In this document: one piece after another, positions 54,860 to 64,000 of the stretch
Layout of the letters: the number at the start of each line of letters is the position of its first letter
Position numbering within the stretch: the stretch's first letter is position 1
NCBI GenBank assembly: GCA_035079385.1
Contig: JAVHKY010000004.1
Location: forward strand, 20,181,001 to 20,245,000
Origin: Aspidiotus rigidus
Lineage: Eukaryota; Arthropoda; Insecta; Hemiptera; Diaspididae
DNA: 64,000 nucleotides
Reading direction: 5' to 3'
Translations under genes and position numbers: made by a program
Notes under the pieces: model-generated
What the model was told of the DNA's origin: nothing
Databases searched by the model: none
Seen by the model: only the letters and a program-made list of their open reading frames with translations

Positions 54860-56702
54860 TATTATTGTGCAATACCCAGCACTCTATTACGACAGGCAAA
54901 GCGTTCCTTCAATCACCAATTTGGATACAGAGCTAAGCACTCTACTGTAGAACAAGTATACAGAGTGGTTGCAACTGCAAGGTAGGCTGTCGAGGAGAAA
55001 AAGTTTTGTCCATCCGTTTCGTTAGATATTAGTCAAGCGTTGACAGATTGTAGATGCCAGAACTCTTGCACAAGATTAGCCGATGTTTCTTAGCACAGCA
55101 TACTGCTTTAGTGATATACAGTCGATGCCGACTATAACGAGATTCAAGGGGCTGATACTTTTTCTCGCTTTACCCGAAAGCTCGCAGTAGACATACCTCG
55201 CTTATAACGAGATTCTCGTTATGTCCGGATATACCGAAAAGCTCGCTACATACGAAAATATAGAAAAACTTACACAAATGCAGCGGAGAAAAACGAACGA
55301 GGGAGTTTGTACATATTTATTTCATAGGTAGAATTTATTTCGACTGTTTCCAGAGCGCCAGCGTTGTCTCTAGGCCTCTCCTCATGTAAAACGTGAACAT
55401 TCTCAGTCCTGGAAAATGAATGTCCGGTTCCCAGAAGAGGGACTGTAAATTATTATAATTATAAGGTTGACTCGAGAGTAACCAATGAATAGAAATCTTG
55501 TGCTATTCGGACAATCAGTTCACAAAAGAAGAGCTGAAAAAACTTGTCAAAATAAAATGGCCCACCCATGAAATTCACCGTTGCTATCGTAGCTCAAATG
55601 TTACAAGTCGACTGTTGATACTTGATGGTGCATCTGAAACTTTCGAACTGTCTCCTCCGAGACAAGTTTTTGATAGAGGTAGAGGAGGAATGCTGATGGA
55701 TGCGAGAAGACGCTTGAAAGAAGGAGGGGGAAAAATTCGAATCTTGGAGAAGGAGAAAAGTTTTCCCCGCGAGGCCTAAACAGACTAACCGGTGTTTCCA
55801 ACATTCCATTTGAGATGTAACATTTTTGCGAGAATGTATGCCCTAATTGATAAGGAAAAGCTCGTTAAGACCGGCATCACTCCTCGTAGTAACCGGTGTA
55901 ATTTACATAGCCTATATGGGTGAAGTGCAAGGGACCACGGATTCTGCTCGCAATACCCAAAATCTCGTTTCAACCGGCCTCGTTATAGTCGGCATTGACT
56001 GTATATCCATCATGGAGAAGTCACCTGTATGGCCAAACCAATCGCAGCAGGAGTTCCACAGAGTAGAATACTTGGTCTCCTGTTGTACCTCCTTCACACA
56101 CCTGATATTCCGTTATAAAGTAACGCCAGACTTGCTACTCTTGCAAATACTGCTGCAGTACTCTCGCCGCTGAAAAATTACACCATAGCAACCAGCGAAC
56201 TTCGAGCAGCAGTCACCGAAATAGTCAACTGGGCCGCCAGTAGCGAAATCAGGATGAATGCGGGGAAGACAGTGCGAATTAGACTTTGCACTCCGTGCCC
56301 GTGGATATGGGCCGACAATCATCAATAATGAACCTGCCCAGCTTGTTGAAAACACTCTCCATTTAGTTAATATCTGAATAGCTAGTTAAACTGGAGACAA
56401 CTTGGGTTAAGAATCCAAGAAATGCTTTGGATGATCCGCGCCAACAGTCACCTTTCGCCCTCAAACAAAAAGTTGCTTTATGCCATGGTGCTCCGGCCTA
56501 TTTCAACGTGTGGCATGTCCTTATGGGGATCAAAATTATACAGAGCTTCGAGAATATGATACTCCGGAAAATCACAGGGGGTCCATGGTACATCTGCATC
56601 AAGACCTGGCCCTCGAAGCAGTACACCAGATTGTATTTAGAGACCAACGCGAAACCCGCCATACAGCGACTTGAAAGAGGAGCCATTGCAAACATCAACT
56701 GA
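54860..56702 (+). pseudogene. Jockey-like LINE reverse transcriptase, split by an insertion
   Basis: The left part (54905-55110) reads NHQFGYRAKHSTVEQVYRVV, AVEEKKFCPSVSLDISQAL: the Jockey 'HQFGFRxxHSTxEQ' block followed by the motif A region with its aspartate. The right part (from 56004) reads AGVPQSRILGLLLYLLHTPD (motif B, where active copies have GVPQGSVLGPLLY), then a motif C region reading LANTAAVLS where active copies have FADDTAVLS, then EIVNWAASSEIRMNAGKT, and near 56440 RANSHLSPSNKKLLYAMVLR then STCGMSLWGSK. The catalytic Asp pair is lost, and stops lie at about 56320-56360. An 883-bp pogo-like element (55119-56001) separates the parts. No RNase H follows, fitting Jockey. Confidence 0.85.
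55119..56001. mobile_element. 883-bp pogo-like element inserted in the Jockey LINE
   Basis: The ends read CAGTCGATGCCGACTATA and, in reverse complement, CAGTCAATGCCGACTATA, continuing with ACGAG. TA flanks both ends (55117-55118, 56002-56003). Subterminal CTCGTTATAACGAG-type repeats fit pogo/Tigger elements. The interior 93-codon frame (55498-55779) reads FTKEELKKLVKIKWPTHEIH but I do not recognise a transposase in it. Removing the element restores co-linearity of the LINE. Confidence 0.9.
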
Positions 56703-58150
56703 AAAACCGTTCTTTCAATAACCGCATTAGCCCACTCACGTTAATTCTCTCTTTATCTGCCTCAAATATATGTAAACGTAATTTCGGTCAAACTAATTCT
56801 CACGGTGATTTAGATACTCGTATCTTTCTCGACCCGTGCGCTTTGGACAAAATATTGCCCATAAGATCTCGCAATTTCTGATTAAGATTCATCACGCCTG
56901 GCTATCTTACAATTAAGTAGAGGTTGTACAAAACTAATGCATACCTCCTGAGAGCAATTTAAATTACGAGCCATTAATATTAACATTGAACCATTATTTG
57001 ATTTCGAATATATCCTATATTTTCTCTCTTACGAATTAACACCAACTCTTTGACGTACCATATCATAATTACTTTCTCCGATTGCATAAAAAAAAGTTCT
57101 ATCCCAAACAGCTGAGCAGTATTATTACTAGCATATATGCAGTATATTTCTTACATCATCGAGGGAACCAAACGAAGACCATATAATAACGTATCTCCTG
57201 CATGAAAATCACATATGACGCGCGTGTAAACCGATCGACAATAATTTTCTACACATCTAACGGAATATATAGAAAATTGCACTTGAGATTTACGGTATTC
57301 GTGTATTTCTCGTCACCAAGGCACGAGTATTTATTGCATTTACCGGTATGTGAATAACTGAATGAAATGACGAACCGGGCATGTGCTGTAGTATAGTAAT
57401 TACAACCAGAATGCGACTGTGCTCGTAAAAATAAATTACACGGTTGAGGCGTATGCACTGAGTTGATAACCATAGGCTTAGGTGTATTATTTCATAACAG
57501 TTGAGAAAAAAGCTCATTTAGAGGGAAGATGACGACTCGACTGTCTAATTGTCGATCTAACGAGGAAAATGGATTCTGCTCCCTTTATCTCTGGTGCATT
57601 GCGGCATATTGGAACGACCGCATGTACAACTTTGAAAAAAGCTCATCGGAAATTAGATCGTCTCTAAGAATATACCTTACGTGTAAGAATCGATAAGCTC
57701 ATCACTAAGTATTATAGGATTTACGTAACTTAAATTTACGTGTGTGGACGAGACCTAAGTCTCAGTGTTCGTGATTTATCGGATTCTAAATCGCGGAATA
57801 CACCAACGTCATTAAAATTAATGATGACGGAAATCTGTAATCATATATAGCGAAATACATTTATCAAACTTCGCATTTACATAGGTGATGTCTTTTTATT
57901 CATTTTCAAATAACAATGCGTATTCGTGAGATTTTTATTTTCGTATTTCACAGCCAAACGCTAGGTTAAAGGTTAAAAAGGAAGATGAACTCGGGGGTTA
58001 CAGTTTTGAAACCTGTTTTGAGGTTCGACCATGGACGGATTTAGCTGTACTTGTTTTTTTTCCAATCTTACCAAAATCTTATCCTTCCGGAAAACTGATC
58101 TTCTACTATTCGATTGATTGGAAGATTCTTCCTTATTGAAGAAGTTGTAG
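56703..58150. other. Unique-looking DNA, no gene seen
   Basis: AT-rich with normal CpG, short frames on both strands without similarity. No RNA gene or element ends seen. Confidence 0.5.
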
Positions 58151-58159
58151 CATTGGTAT

Positions 58160-58519
58160 TTTCTCGTGTATCCTCTAAATCACACATTTCTAAACAAATT
58201 TAGAGCCAAAAGCCTCAAAGCTTCAAAAATCTTAGAATACCTATCCCGTCCTGCCGCGCACCGGTTGCAACACTTTACTTCCCCTCTACCATACCCCAGT
58301 CCGATATATCCTAGATTATGGGTCATCTATGAACTCGCACTCTCATCTCATCTTTCACCTCTGGACACAGTTCAAAATTCCACCATTCGCATATGCACGG
58401 GCACTTGCCCTGCTCCAAGGCTCAGCAACTCGGACTTTCGACCTAACAAACAACCATTTGACAGTAACAGGATTGTAGAACGCAGACCGAAAACCGAAGG
58501 GGCGAAGGACCCGTCTTAA
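58160..58519 (+). pseudogene. LINE RT thumb fragment
   Basis: A single 117-codon frame reads NKFRAKSLKASKILEYLSRP, then YPSPIYPRLWVIYELALSSH, then LSPLDTVQNSTIRICTGTC. This is the post-catalytic segment of the RNase H-bearing LINEs here ('LRAKxLKxLxILKYLSxP...LDYGxPIY...LDxVQNxAIRICTGAFRTSP'). It ends without reaching RNase H and abuts the 3' end of the minus-strand PLE at about 58.53 kb. Confidence 0.75.
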
Positions 58520-58549
58520 CTGAAGGGAGAACTTCCACCGAAATTTCTC

Positions 58550-60260
58550 GCGGCTCGTAGAGCGGGGACAGAGGTAGTAGATTCGAAGTGCTTTCTAATT
58601 ATCTTCCTTCAAACCATCGTGTCTATGTCCAAATGAATCTCGTCAACTTTGATCAAAAGTTATATGGTCATTAACTCCTTCTGGAAGGCAGTTTGACTCA
58701 AAGGAATGTGAGTTAATCTCTGGACTGAACTTTTAAGCATCGCGTATTTATGAGCGACAAAAAAAAAATGACGACCCGTGGGCTAAAACATCGGACAAAG
58801 TATCTTTTCTACAAATCTCGAATTCAAGGATCCCATCTCTTTCGGAGACAATCAAGTCCAAAAAGTTTATCGAGGAGCCTCCAACTTCCGAAGTAAATTT
58901 TAAGGGAGGGTGTTAATTATTTAGATACGTGAGAAACTCCAAGCAGAGATCTCGGTGACCAGTCCACGTATATAGTAAGTCATCTACGTATCAGCGTCAG
59001 CAGATGATATTATTCAATAAAGGATGGCCAGAGGAAAAAAGATCAGATTCAAACTTGGACGTAAACAGCTCAGAAATTGGGTAACCTAAATGGGATCCAC
59101 TGGGAATACCCACCTCATCAGGGAAGTCGAAAGATTTACCATTAAATTTACAGAAATTCGGAGACCAACAAACATTCAATAAGTCGACAAATTCACTCAA
59201 CTCTTCATGAGGAATGTTCGGGTTCACGAGGAGCTCATCCATCCCCTGCAAAGTAACAGCCTTAGGACGACGTCAAAGAAACAAAGGGTCGAACCCAGAG
59301 GGAGAAGCTCATTGTTCAGGCTATCGGCCAGAGAAGAAGGATTCGTGACAGATTAAGGAGACTCGAAATCGACGCTGGCTAAATATTTCGCAAGGGAGGA
59401 GGTTGAAGAGGAGATGAAAGAAACTACGAGCCGCATCGGAATACTTTGCTTATGAATATTGAGTAAGCCGTGGAGGGAACGGGGCTTGGAGTTCAGATTT
59501 CTTAACGGAGATAATCTTAATAATGAAGGTACGCCTATCTTTGACATGATTCAGGAAATTGAAGCTGTCATTCTCTTTTGCCCCACACTGCACAAGAACG
59601 TCTTACACTTGAGGACTATACGATGACTTCTCCATAACCACTATCGCATTACTCTTATCGGCCTCACTAACTATCAACTCCTCCTCCCGGAGTTTCCTCT
59701 TTAGTCCCTTGGTCACACTTCCCACCGTGCTACTCATACATGGGGGGGGGGTACTGCGGACAATCTCGGCATGCTTCTGCTGGATGTTACGACTGGGACC
59801 CATTTTTATAGTTAAATCTGCTACTACGTTTGCGAGGGCGTCACCGTTATTGGAAGGCGGTAACGCGAACTTCGAACCTTTGTCTTGAAGGTACAATATT
59901 ACTAAACTCGACCCGGGAGTGATTGAGAAGCCTAGGTTGAAAATACTGAACCACGTTATTGTCTCTGACATCTTCCTTAGCGACTCTGTTCCTTACACTC
60001 ATTAGGGAAGAGAGCCCCATTCGGCTCCTTATTAACACCCCGCAAAAACTGATCGAATTCATGTGGGCGGAGCACGCTGAAAAGTCTAGAGTGGACCAAA
60101 AGATTCAACCTGATGGTGACAGTATGCTTACAGTACCATCGCTGGAACTCCGATCTGATCCACTTGCCGGAGAGAACATTCTCCAGCTTCTTTGTAGTGT
60201 TATTACAATCGGAATAAAAGCGAACTTTTACAAAATTAGGTCTTAAACTAAACTGCAAAG
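58550..60260 (-). pseudogene. Penelope-like reverse transcriptase, longest RT copy, YVDD intact
   Basis: Minus-strand reading, in order: N-terminal region 60258-59977 (RPHEFDQFLRGVNKEP); 59971-59603 with KFALPPSNNGDALANVVADL and KLREEELIVSEADKSNAIVV, the conserved PLE N-terminal 'xLxRxExIVxxADKSxAIVVM'; 59547-59353 with PRSLHGLLNIHKQSIPMRLV and SSTSSLAKYLA (fingers); a motif A remnant FFDVV near 59270; 59251-58997 with ELSEFVDLLNVCWSPNFCKF then EVGIPSGSHLGYPISELF (motif B); YVDDLLYTWTGHRDLCLEFL near 58990; SEVGGSSINFLDLIVSE; CRKDTLSDVLAHGSSFF; and SVQRLTHIPLSQTAFQKEL near 58710. Four or more frameshifts or stops separate these pieces. The endonuclease is absent, replaced by a LINE fragment at 58.52 kb. 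Confidence 0.9.
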
Positions 60261-60754
60261 ATTTCCATATACGTGAAGAGAAAGATAACCGTTTGGTACG
60301 GAACTTTAGGAATAGGAATAGTGAATACGCCGCTTAAGCGCAGTTAATACAATTAATTCGGTCCTCCAAGTTACGGCTTAAAATTAATAAACTTCGTCAA
60401 TCCTCAGGTATCATCTACGAGCACATACTGTGATAGTAAAAACATGTAATCGCGTGCTTTCGACTGAATCTCCTTTCTTTTGTATGTTTACCGTAGTATT
60501 CTGACTTCAGTATGTGCCCGTAGATGATACTCCGCGGTTTCTGATAATAAAAAATTTGAAAGTGGTGATTAAAGCCTGGTTAAAAAAAAATTTTCTTGTT
60601 AATGTTCATCACCACGAAGAAAAATCAGCTTATTCGTCAATCCTGTCAGGATAATTTTGAAAAAAAAAACAGTTACGCACGAAGGTAAGATGTTCAGAAA
60701 TGTCAGCATTGTTACAACTTTCTAAAGAGCAAGAGATGGTATACGTATAGATAA
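60261..60754. other. Short spacer holding a compact inverted repeat
   Basis: Contains the hairpin described separately at 60408-60530 and otherwise no recognised feature. Confidence 0.5.
60408..60530. repeat. Compact 123-bp hairpin with 23-bp near-perfect arms
   Basis: GTATCATCTACGAGCACATA (60408 onward, 23 bp to 60430) and the reverse complement of 60508-60530 differ at one base. Weaker pairing continues inwards. Flanks show no obvious target duplication. It may be a very small MITE, or, if transcribed, a hairpin RNA. Confidence 0.7.
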
Positions 60755-61600
60755 AGGAATTTGCGAGCATACTCGAACCGAAGACTGTCAAAAAACTCGC
60801 TGATAAAGTTTGCGTTTAATTCTTTGAATACTATCGTATTTCATATAACTTTTAGAATAGTGCTATCTTCAACCTCGTTGATAACCTCTTGTGTTGTTCA
60901 TGAGCAAATATGAATTAGTTTGCCAGAAGTGCATTATACTACCTAATTTCTACGTTTCTTCATGAACAACCAAAAAAAGGTTTGGTTAGGAACTACCACT
61001 ATTCTACTTTTTGATTATTTATCAATTTTTCGAAATGATCTACTCGCATCGCTAGCCGGGCATTTTACAGCCCTGAGTTCAGCGAGCAATCTTACCTCTG
61101 CAGCTTTCTGGTACCGGCGACAACATTGTAGTATTGCCTCTCTCTGCAGCAGATCTCATGCGGCTCGGTGAGATGGAAGGATATTCTCGAGCGGGACTAG
61201 ATCCTGCGATACTTCGTTTCACAGTCTATTATTCAAACCGCTCGTCCACCGAGACCACACGGTAAAACGAAGTCTTTGCGCGAACAACAGAACAGGTAGC
61301 CAACGGCTCTAGGTCGTTGTAAGACTGAATAACAACATGACGTCAGGATGGATTTACACGAAAAGGGCCTGTAGTCGGTTCACGTTAAAAGTGAAAACGA
61401 AAATGGACGTTATTTGTCAAACCGAAGAGTGAGAGGAATGGTAAATGTTTGTAAAAAAGTTTTCTTTTTCTGTGACAAAGTGGGTAAAATTGAAGGGCAA
61501 AACCACATTTTATTTGAAACACGGCAATTTCAACATTTGAACGGAACCCTGCCGTCATTTTCAAGAAATTGTACTGAATAAATATGAAAAAAAAAGTGGA
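60755..61600 (-). repeat. ~800-bp dispersed repeat with tRNA-like core, copy 2
   Basis: Reverse-complement relative of 22560-23370. Landmarks in plus-strand order: TACTCGAACC.AAGACTGTC (60769), TTTCTTCATGAACAACCAAA (60955), CATTGTAGTATTGCCTCTCT (61125), tRNA-like core (61184-61255), TGACGTCA-like (61340), TGCCGTCATTTTCAAGAA (61550). Similarity extends on both sides of the tRNA-like part, so the mobile unit is larger than that head. The 69-codon frame at 60962-61171 matches 22947-23156 in residues because of DNA similarity. Confidence 0.8.
61184..61255 (-). other. tRNA-like segment (SINE head) in dispersed repeat, copy 2
   Basis: On the minus strand it reads GTCTCGGTGGACGAGCGGTT at the start and keeps GTTCTA/GTCCCGCTCGAGAA-type sequence at the end, with an intact A-box-like segment and a B-box of GATCTAGTCCC. 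Acceptor-like end pairing is conserved as in copy 1. Middle bases differ, as expected for a decaying SINE head. Confidence 0.6.
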
Positions 61601-62430
61601 TAAGATACGAACATGGGGAAAGGAAAGGACGCACTAAGAAGATTAGAATTCAAGAATGAGTGATGTGTACGCGTTATAGTATAAAATTCACAGTATTACC
61701 ACAAATCCCCCCCAAAAAAAGAAATTTATTGCACCGCAAAAAATGAAGATTATGTTTCATATCTGATTCACCTCTCTATAGCTTCAAACGGTTGAACATG
61801 AAGTGGGCGCAAATGAGTAGCGGGTAGGGGGGAGCGGGGATATGGAGTTCATTACTATGCATTTTTATTTTATTCTTAATGTTGTACGATGGTTAACGGT
61901 AATTATTGTCAAGCATTTCGTGTTCTGATGACACAAATGTTTTCTCTCAAATCATGTAATGTCTATTCTAGCGCCGATAAAATATCCAAATAATGTTGTT
62001 GATCCCACGAGGCATTACATACAGCGATATCCATCCATGAAAAATATGTTGAAATCATCAAGTTCACTCTTGAGTATGCAAGGGCTAGTTTAAGAAAAGC
62101 CTAGTGTACACCATACTGAAGCTAGTATGCGTAGTATACGTATATTCGGCGAGGTTCGTATTTTGGTCGACCTCGACATGTCCCCTCCCCCTCTCAGCCT
62201 AATACACCTTCGCACACTAGGCTAGTATTTTCTTTTTCTGACAAAATTGCTAGAGTTGGAACCTGCCAGCATTGCATTGTAACAAATGACAATTGGCAAA
62301 CGCCTAGGCCTGTCGAATTTTGGAAAGTTTTATCTGAATGGAGCGAGTCAGTCTACCAGGCTTGTACTAATTACTAACTACGCGAAAGACTAAGAAAGGG
62401 GTGAAAGCTGTATAAAGGCTTAGCTTAATA
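61601..62430. other. Spacer, no gene seen
   Basis: AT-rich DNA with short poly-A and poly-C tracts (61709). No coding or RNA feature recognised. CTAG-rich phrases begin at about 62090. Confidence 0.45.
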
Positions 62431-62434
62431 TTAT

Positions 62435-62880
62435 ACAGTACTCGTATAGTAGGCCTATACTTACTAAGCCTCCTTCGCTCCCCTTCTTTATCTAGTATAA
62501 GTCTAGTTTACAATTTGCAGTTTATGATAGTATACTAATTCTATTGAGACGGCCGGACGCTGATTCCAGAATCAGGAGTAAGGCTGAGGATCAAAGTTGA
62601 ACATTTTATGTCTTAAGGTCATGGTCCTACAAACGCCCAGAAGCAAATTTTGAGGCTTAGATCTAGTATAAGTCTAGTATGATAGAGCTAGTGTGAATTA
62701 ATACAAACCTCCTCTTGGAGTAAGCCTGTAGTATAAAGGAACTCTAGATCTAGTAAAAAGCTAGCATATACTAATACAAGCCATCTCTTGGAATAAGCCC
62801 ACAGTATGGCTATAAAAGAAGCCTAGATCTAATTTAAAGCTAGTATAAAGGACGGACGCCTGTACGCCCGGACGCAAATT
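62435..62880. repeat. TAG-rich degenerate tandem repeat, ~90-bp period
   Basis: Phrases 'AGATCTAGTATAAGTCTAGTA', 'AATACAAACCTCCTCTTGGAGTAAGCC' and 'AGTATAAAGGAACTCTAGATCTAGT' recur near 62660, 62745 and 62825 with substitutions. 'ACGxxCGGACGC' closes the block on both sides (62545, 62865). Non-coding. Confidence 0.6.
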
Positions 62881-62989
62881 TTGAAATCAGGCAGGGATAG
62901 AGGGAAGACATGAAACATGTAAAAAACAGTTCTACTTACATTCCGCAAAAAACACTCACGTCTTCCCTCTCCCCCCAACTCCTCCTACA

Positions 62990-64000
62990 GAACTTTCAGG
63001 TCAGGCTCCAATCCTCCGCTAAATTCCTCGACTTTACCTTCGATTCCACTCCCCATATTAATCTTCTGTAAGCCAAACTTCTAAATTCAATAAATGTCCT
63101 AAAATATCTATTCCATACTCGTACTGGTTACTGTCGCAATCTCCGCCTTTAACTTTACAACTCTCTAATCTGATCTCAACTGGACCACGGATCCCCTATC
63201 AACAGACAACCCTACGCTCAGCCCTTGGTGCCTTGCGCACCAGCCCTTTGCTTGGCCTGTGCGCTGAGGCTAGCATTCACCCTCTACAATTCCATTCATC
63301 ATTGATTACAACCAACTTTCTCGCGTGTGCCCAGTTTCCCCATCTTCCTCCCTTCCTCCTCCAAAATTCTCTACTCTTCTCATTAAAATCTCATCTAGGC
63401 CACTATCTCGAATTTCAGCCACTTTCATCCATCTTCTCATCCACCGAACAATGGACATCATCACCACCTCTCATTAGCCTCGACCTAGCTAACCTACCAA
63501 AATCGGCCTACATAATCTACGTACATAAGACAATGAGAGATGATATGTTTTTGCAAGTCATAATCAAATAAGACACACATTAAAGACATAATTGCTAATG
63601 ACTTTCTTTCCCACAACCTGGGCTTCACAGATGTGTCCAAATCAGGCTCCAAAACTGGTTACGCCTTTTCCATCAATGGTGAAGTCTCACTCATTTATAT
63701 GAAGAACTCGACCTCCATATATTTTCCTATACTATCTGCCATCTATTCCTACCTTACTCACCTTCCTCTTCTCCCTCGACGCAATGGATCTGGCTACCAA
63801 GCAAGCTTTTCTCTCCCCCTCAATCACTGATCGTACCCTCTCTCCGGCCTACGATTTAAAATCTTTTTAACCGTTCCCAAATTATCTCATCATGACACAG
63901 CTTTTGATCCTCTCAACCATGGAACAAACATTCGTTCTTCACTTGAACTCTCTGCTCCTTTCTCATGCCAATACTGCCATACTGAAAATTTATCCGTCTC
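62990..64000 (+). pseudogene. RNase H-bearing LINE ORF2, thumb to RNase H, runs off the right edge
   Basis: Read in shifting plus-strand frames: QVRLQSSAKFLDFTFDSTPH then INLL and AKLLNSINVLKYLFHTRTGY, SQLDHGSPI, then from about 63192 QQTTLRSALGALRTSPLLGL, CAEASIHPLQFHSSLITTNF. This is the post-RT region of an I-like LINE and the best preserved in the window. RNase H follows at 63624: NLGFTDVSKSGSKTGYAFS, GEVSLIYMKNSTSIYF. The first catalytic Asp (FTD) is present; the AEL glutamate position reads FPI. RT catalytic motifs would lie left of 62990 but are absent there, so the copy is 5'-truncated. The C-terminal block lies beyond the window. Confidence 0.8.

Noticed and set aside
1..64000. CRISPR arrays, rRNA genes, bacterial operons or phage genes
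   Set aside because: Tandem repeats here lack unique spacers of constant length, no rRNA-like sequence was seen, and the coding traces are eukaryotic retroelements.

Overview
This window is eukaryotic nuclear DNA, AT-rich overall, with no dense bacterial-style gene packing and no host protein gene that I can recognise. The repeat content (Penelope-like elements with GIY-YIG endonuclease, Jockey-type and RNase H-bearing LINEs, pogo-like and hAT-like DNA transposon derivatives) and the stretches without CpG depletion fit an arthropod, most likely an insect. That is inference; nothing in the window fixes the species.

Nearly everything recognisable is decayed mobile DNA. (1) Penelope-like elements (PLEs), the most frequent class: 0.6-1.4 kb (+), 13.85-14.47 kb (+), 21.39-21.50 kb (+), 31.84-32.21 kb (-), 34.73-35.56 kb (+), 43.96-45.3 kb (+, with GIY-YIG domain and a CCAAT/TATA promoter-like block), 50.25-50.77 kb (+, sister copy of the former), 50.98-52.26 kb (+) and 58.55-60.26 kb (-). 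Several carry a hammerhead-ribozyme-like core after the coding part. (2) LINEs ending in RNase H plus a C-terminal 'RLRIGHTxLTH' block: 2.87-4.74 kb (-, two 3' ends in a row), 11.4-12.25 kb (-), 19.05-21.26 kb (+), 47.19-47.59 kb (+), 52.49-52.68 kb (+), 58.16-58.52 kb (+) and 62.99 kb to the right edge (+). (3) A Jockey-like LINE at 54.86-56.70 kb split by an 883-bp pogo-like element, and an RTE-like LINE 3' end at 26.29-26.96 kb (-). (4) Non-autonomous DNA transposons with visible terminal inverted repeats (TIRs) and, in most cases, target-site duplications (TSDs): 4.76-5.18, 17.39-18.39 (two hAT-like elements nested inside each other), 21.71-22.54, 34.90-35.05, 36.06-36.48, 53.93-54.70 and 55.12-56.00 kb. 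(5) An unfamiliar composite repeat in two main copies (12.5-13.8 and 37.74-38.67 kb): a foldback whose arms are bounded by a near-palindrome (AGCGGGTTCCCCGCT), loaded with TGACGTCA sites and with a ~45-bp minisatellite that also forms a free array at 36.69-37.07 kb. (6) An ~800-bp dispersed repeat present in opposite orientations at 22.56-23.37 and 60.76-61.60 kb, each with a 72-nt tRNA-like core.

Between these lie stretches that look single-copy and relatively CpG-rich (about 5.8-7.1, 9.3-11.4, 15.1-17.4, 23.4-25.5, 33-34.7, 38.7-40.6, 45.6-47.1, 48.6-49.9 and 56.7-58.1 kb), probably intergenic or intronic host DNA. The elements do not form a pathway. What the window records is layered insertion: PLEs and LINEs are the oldest layer, then broken by DNA transposon derivatives, then blurred by point decay. 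No element appears intact enough to be autonomous.
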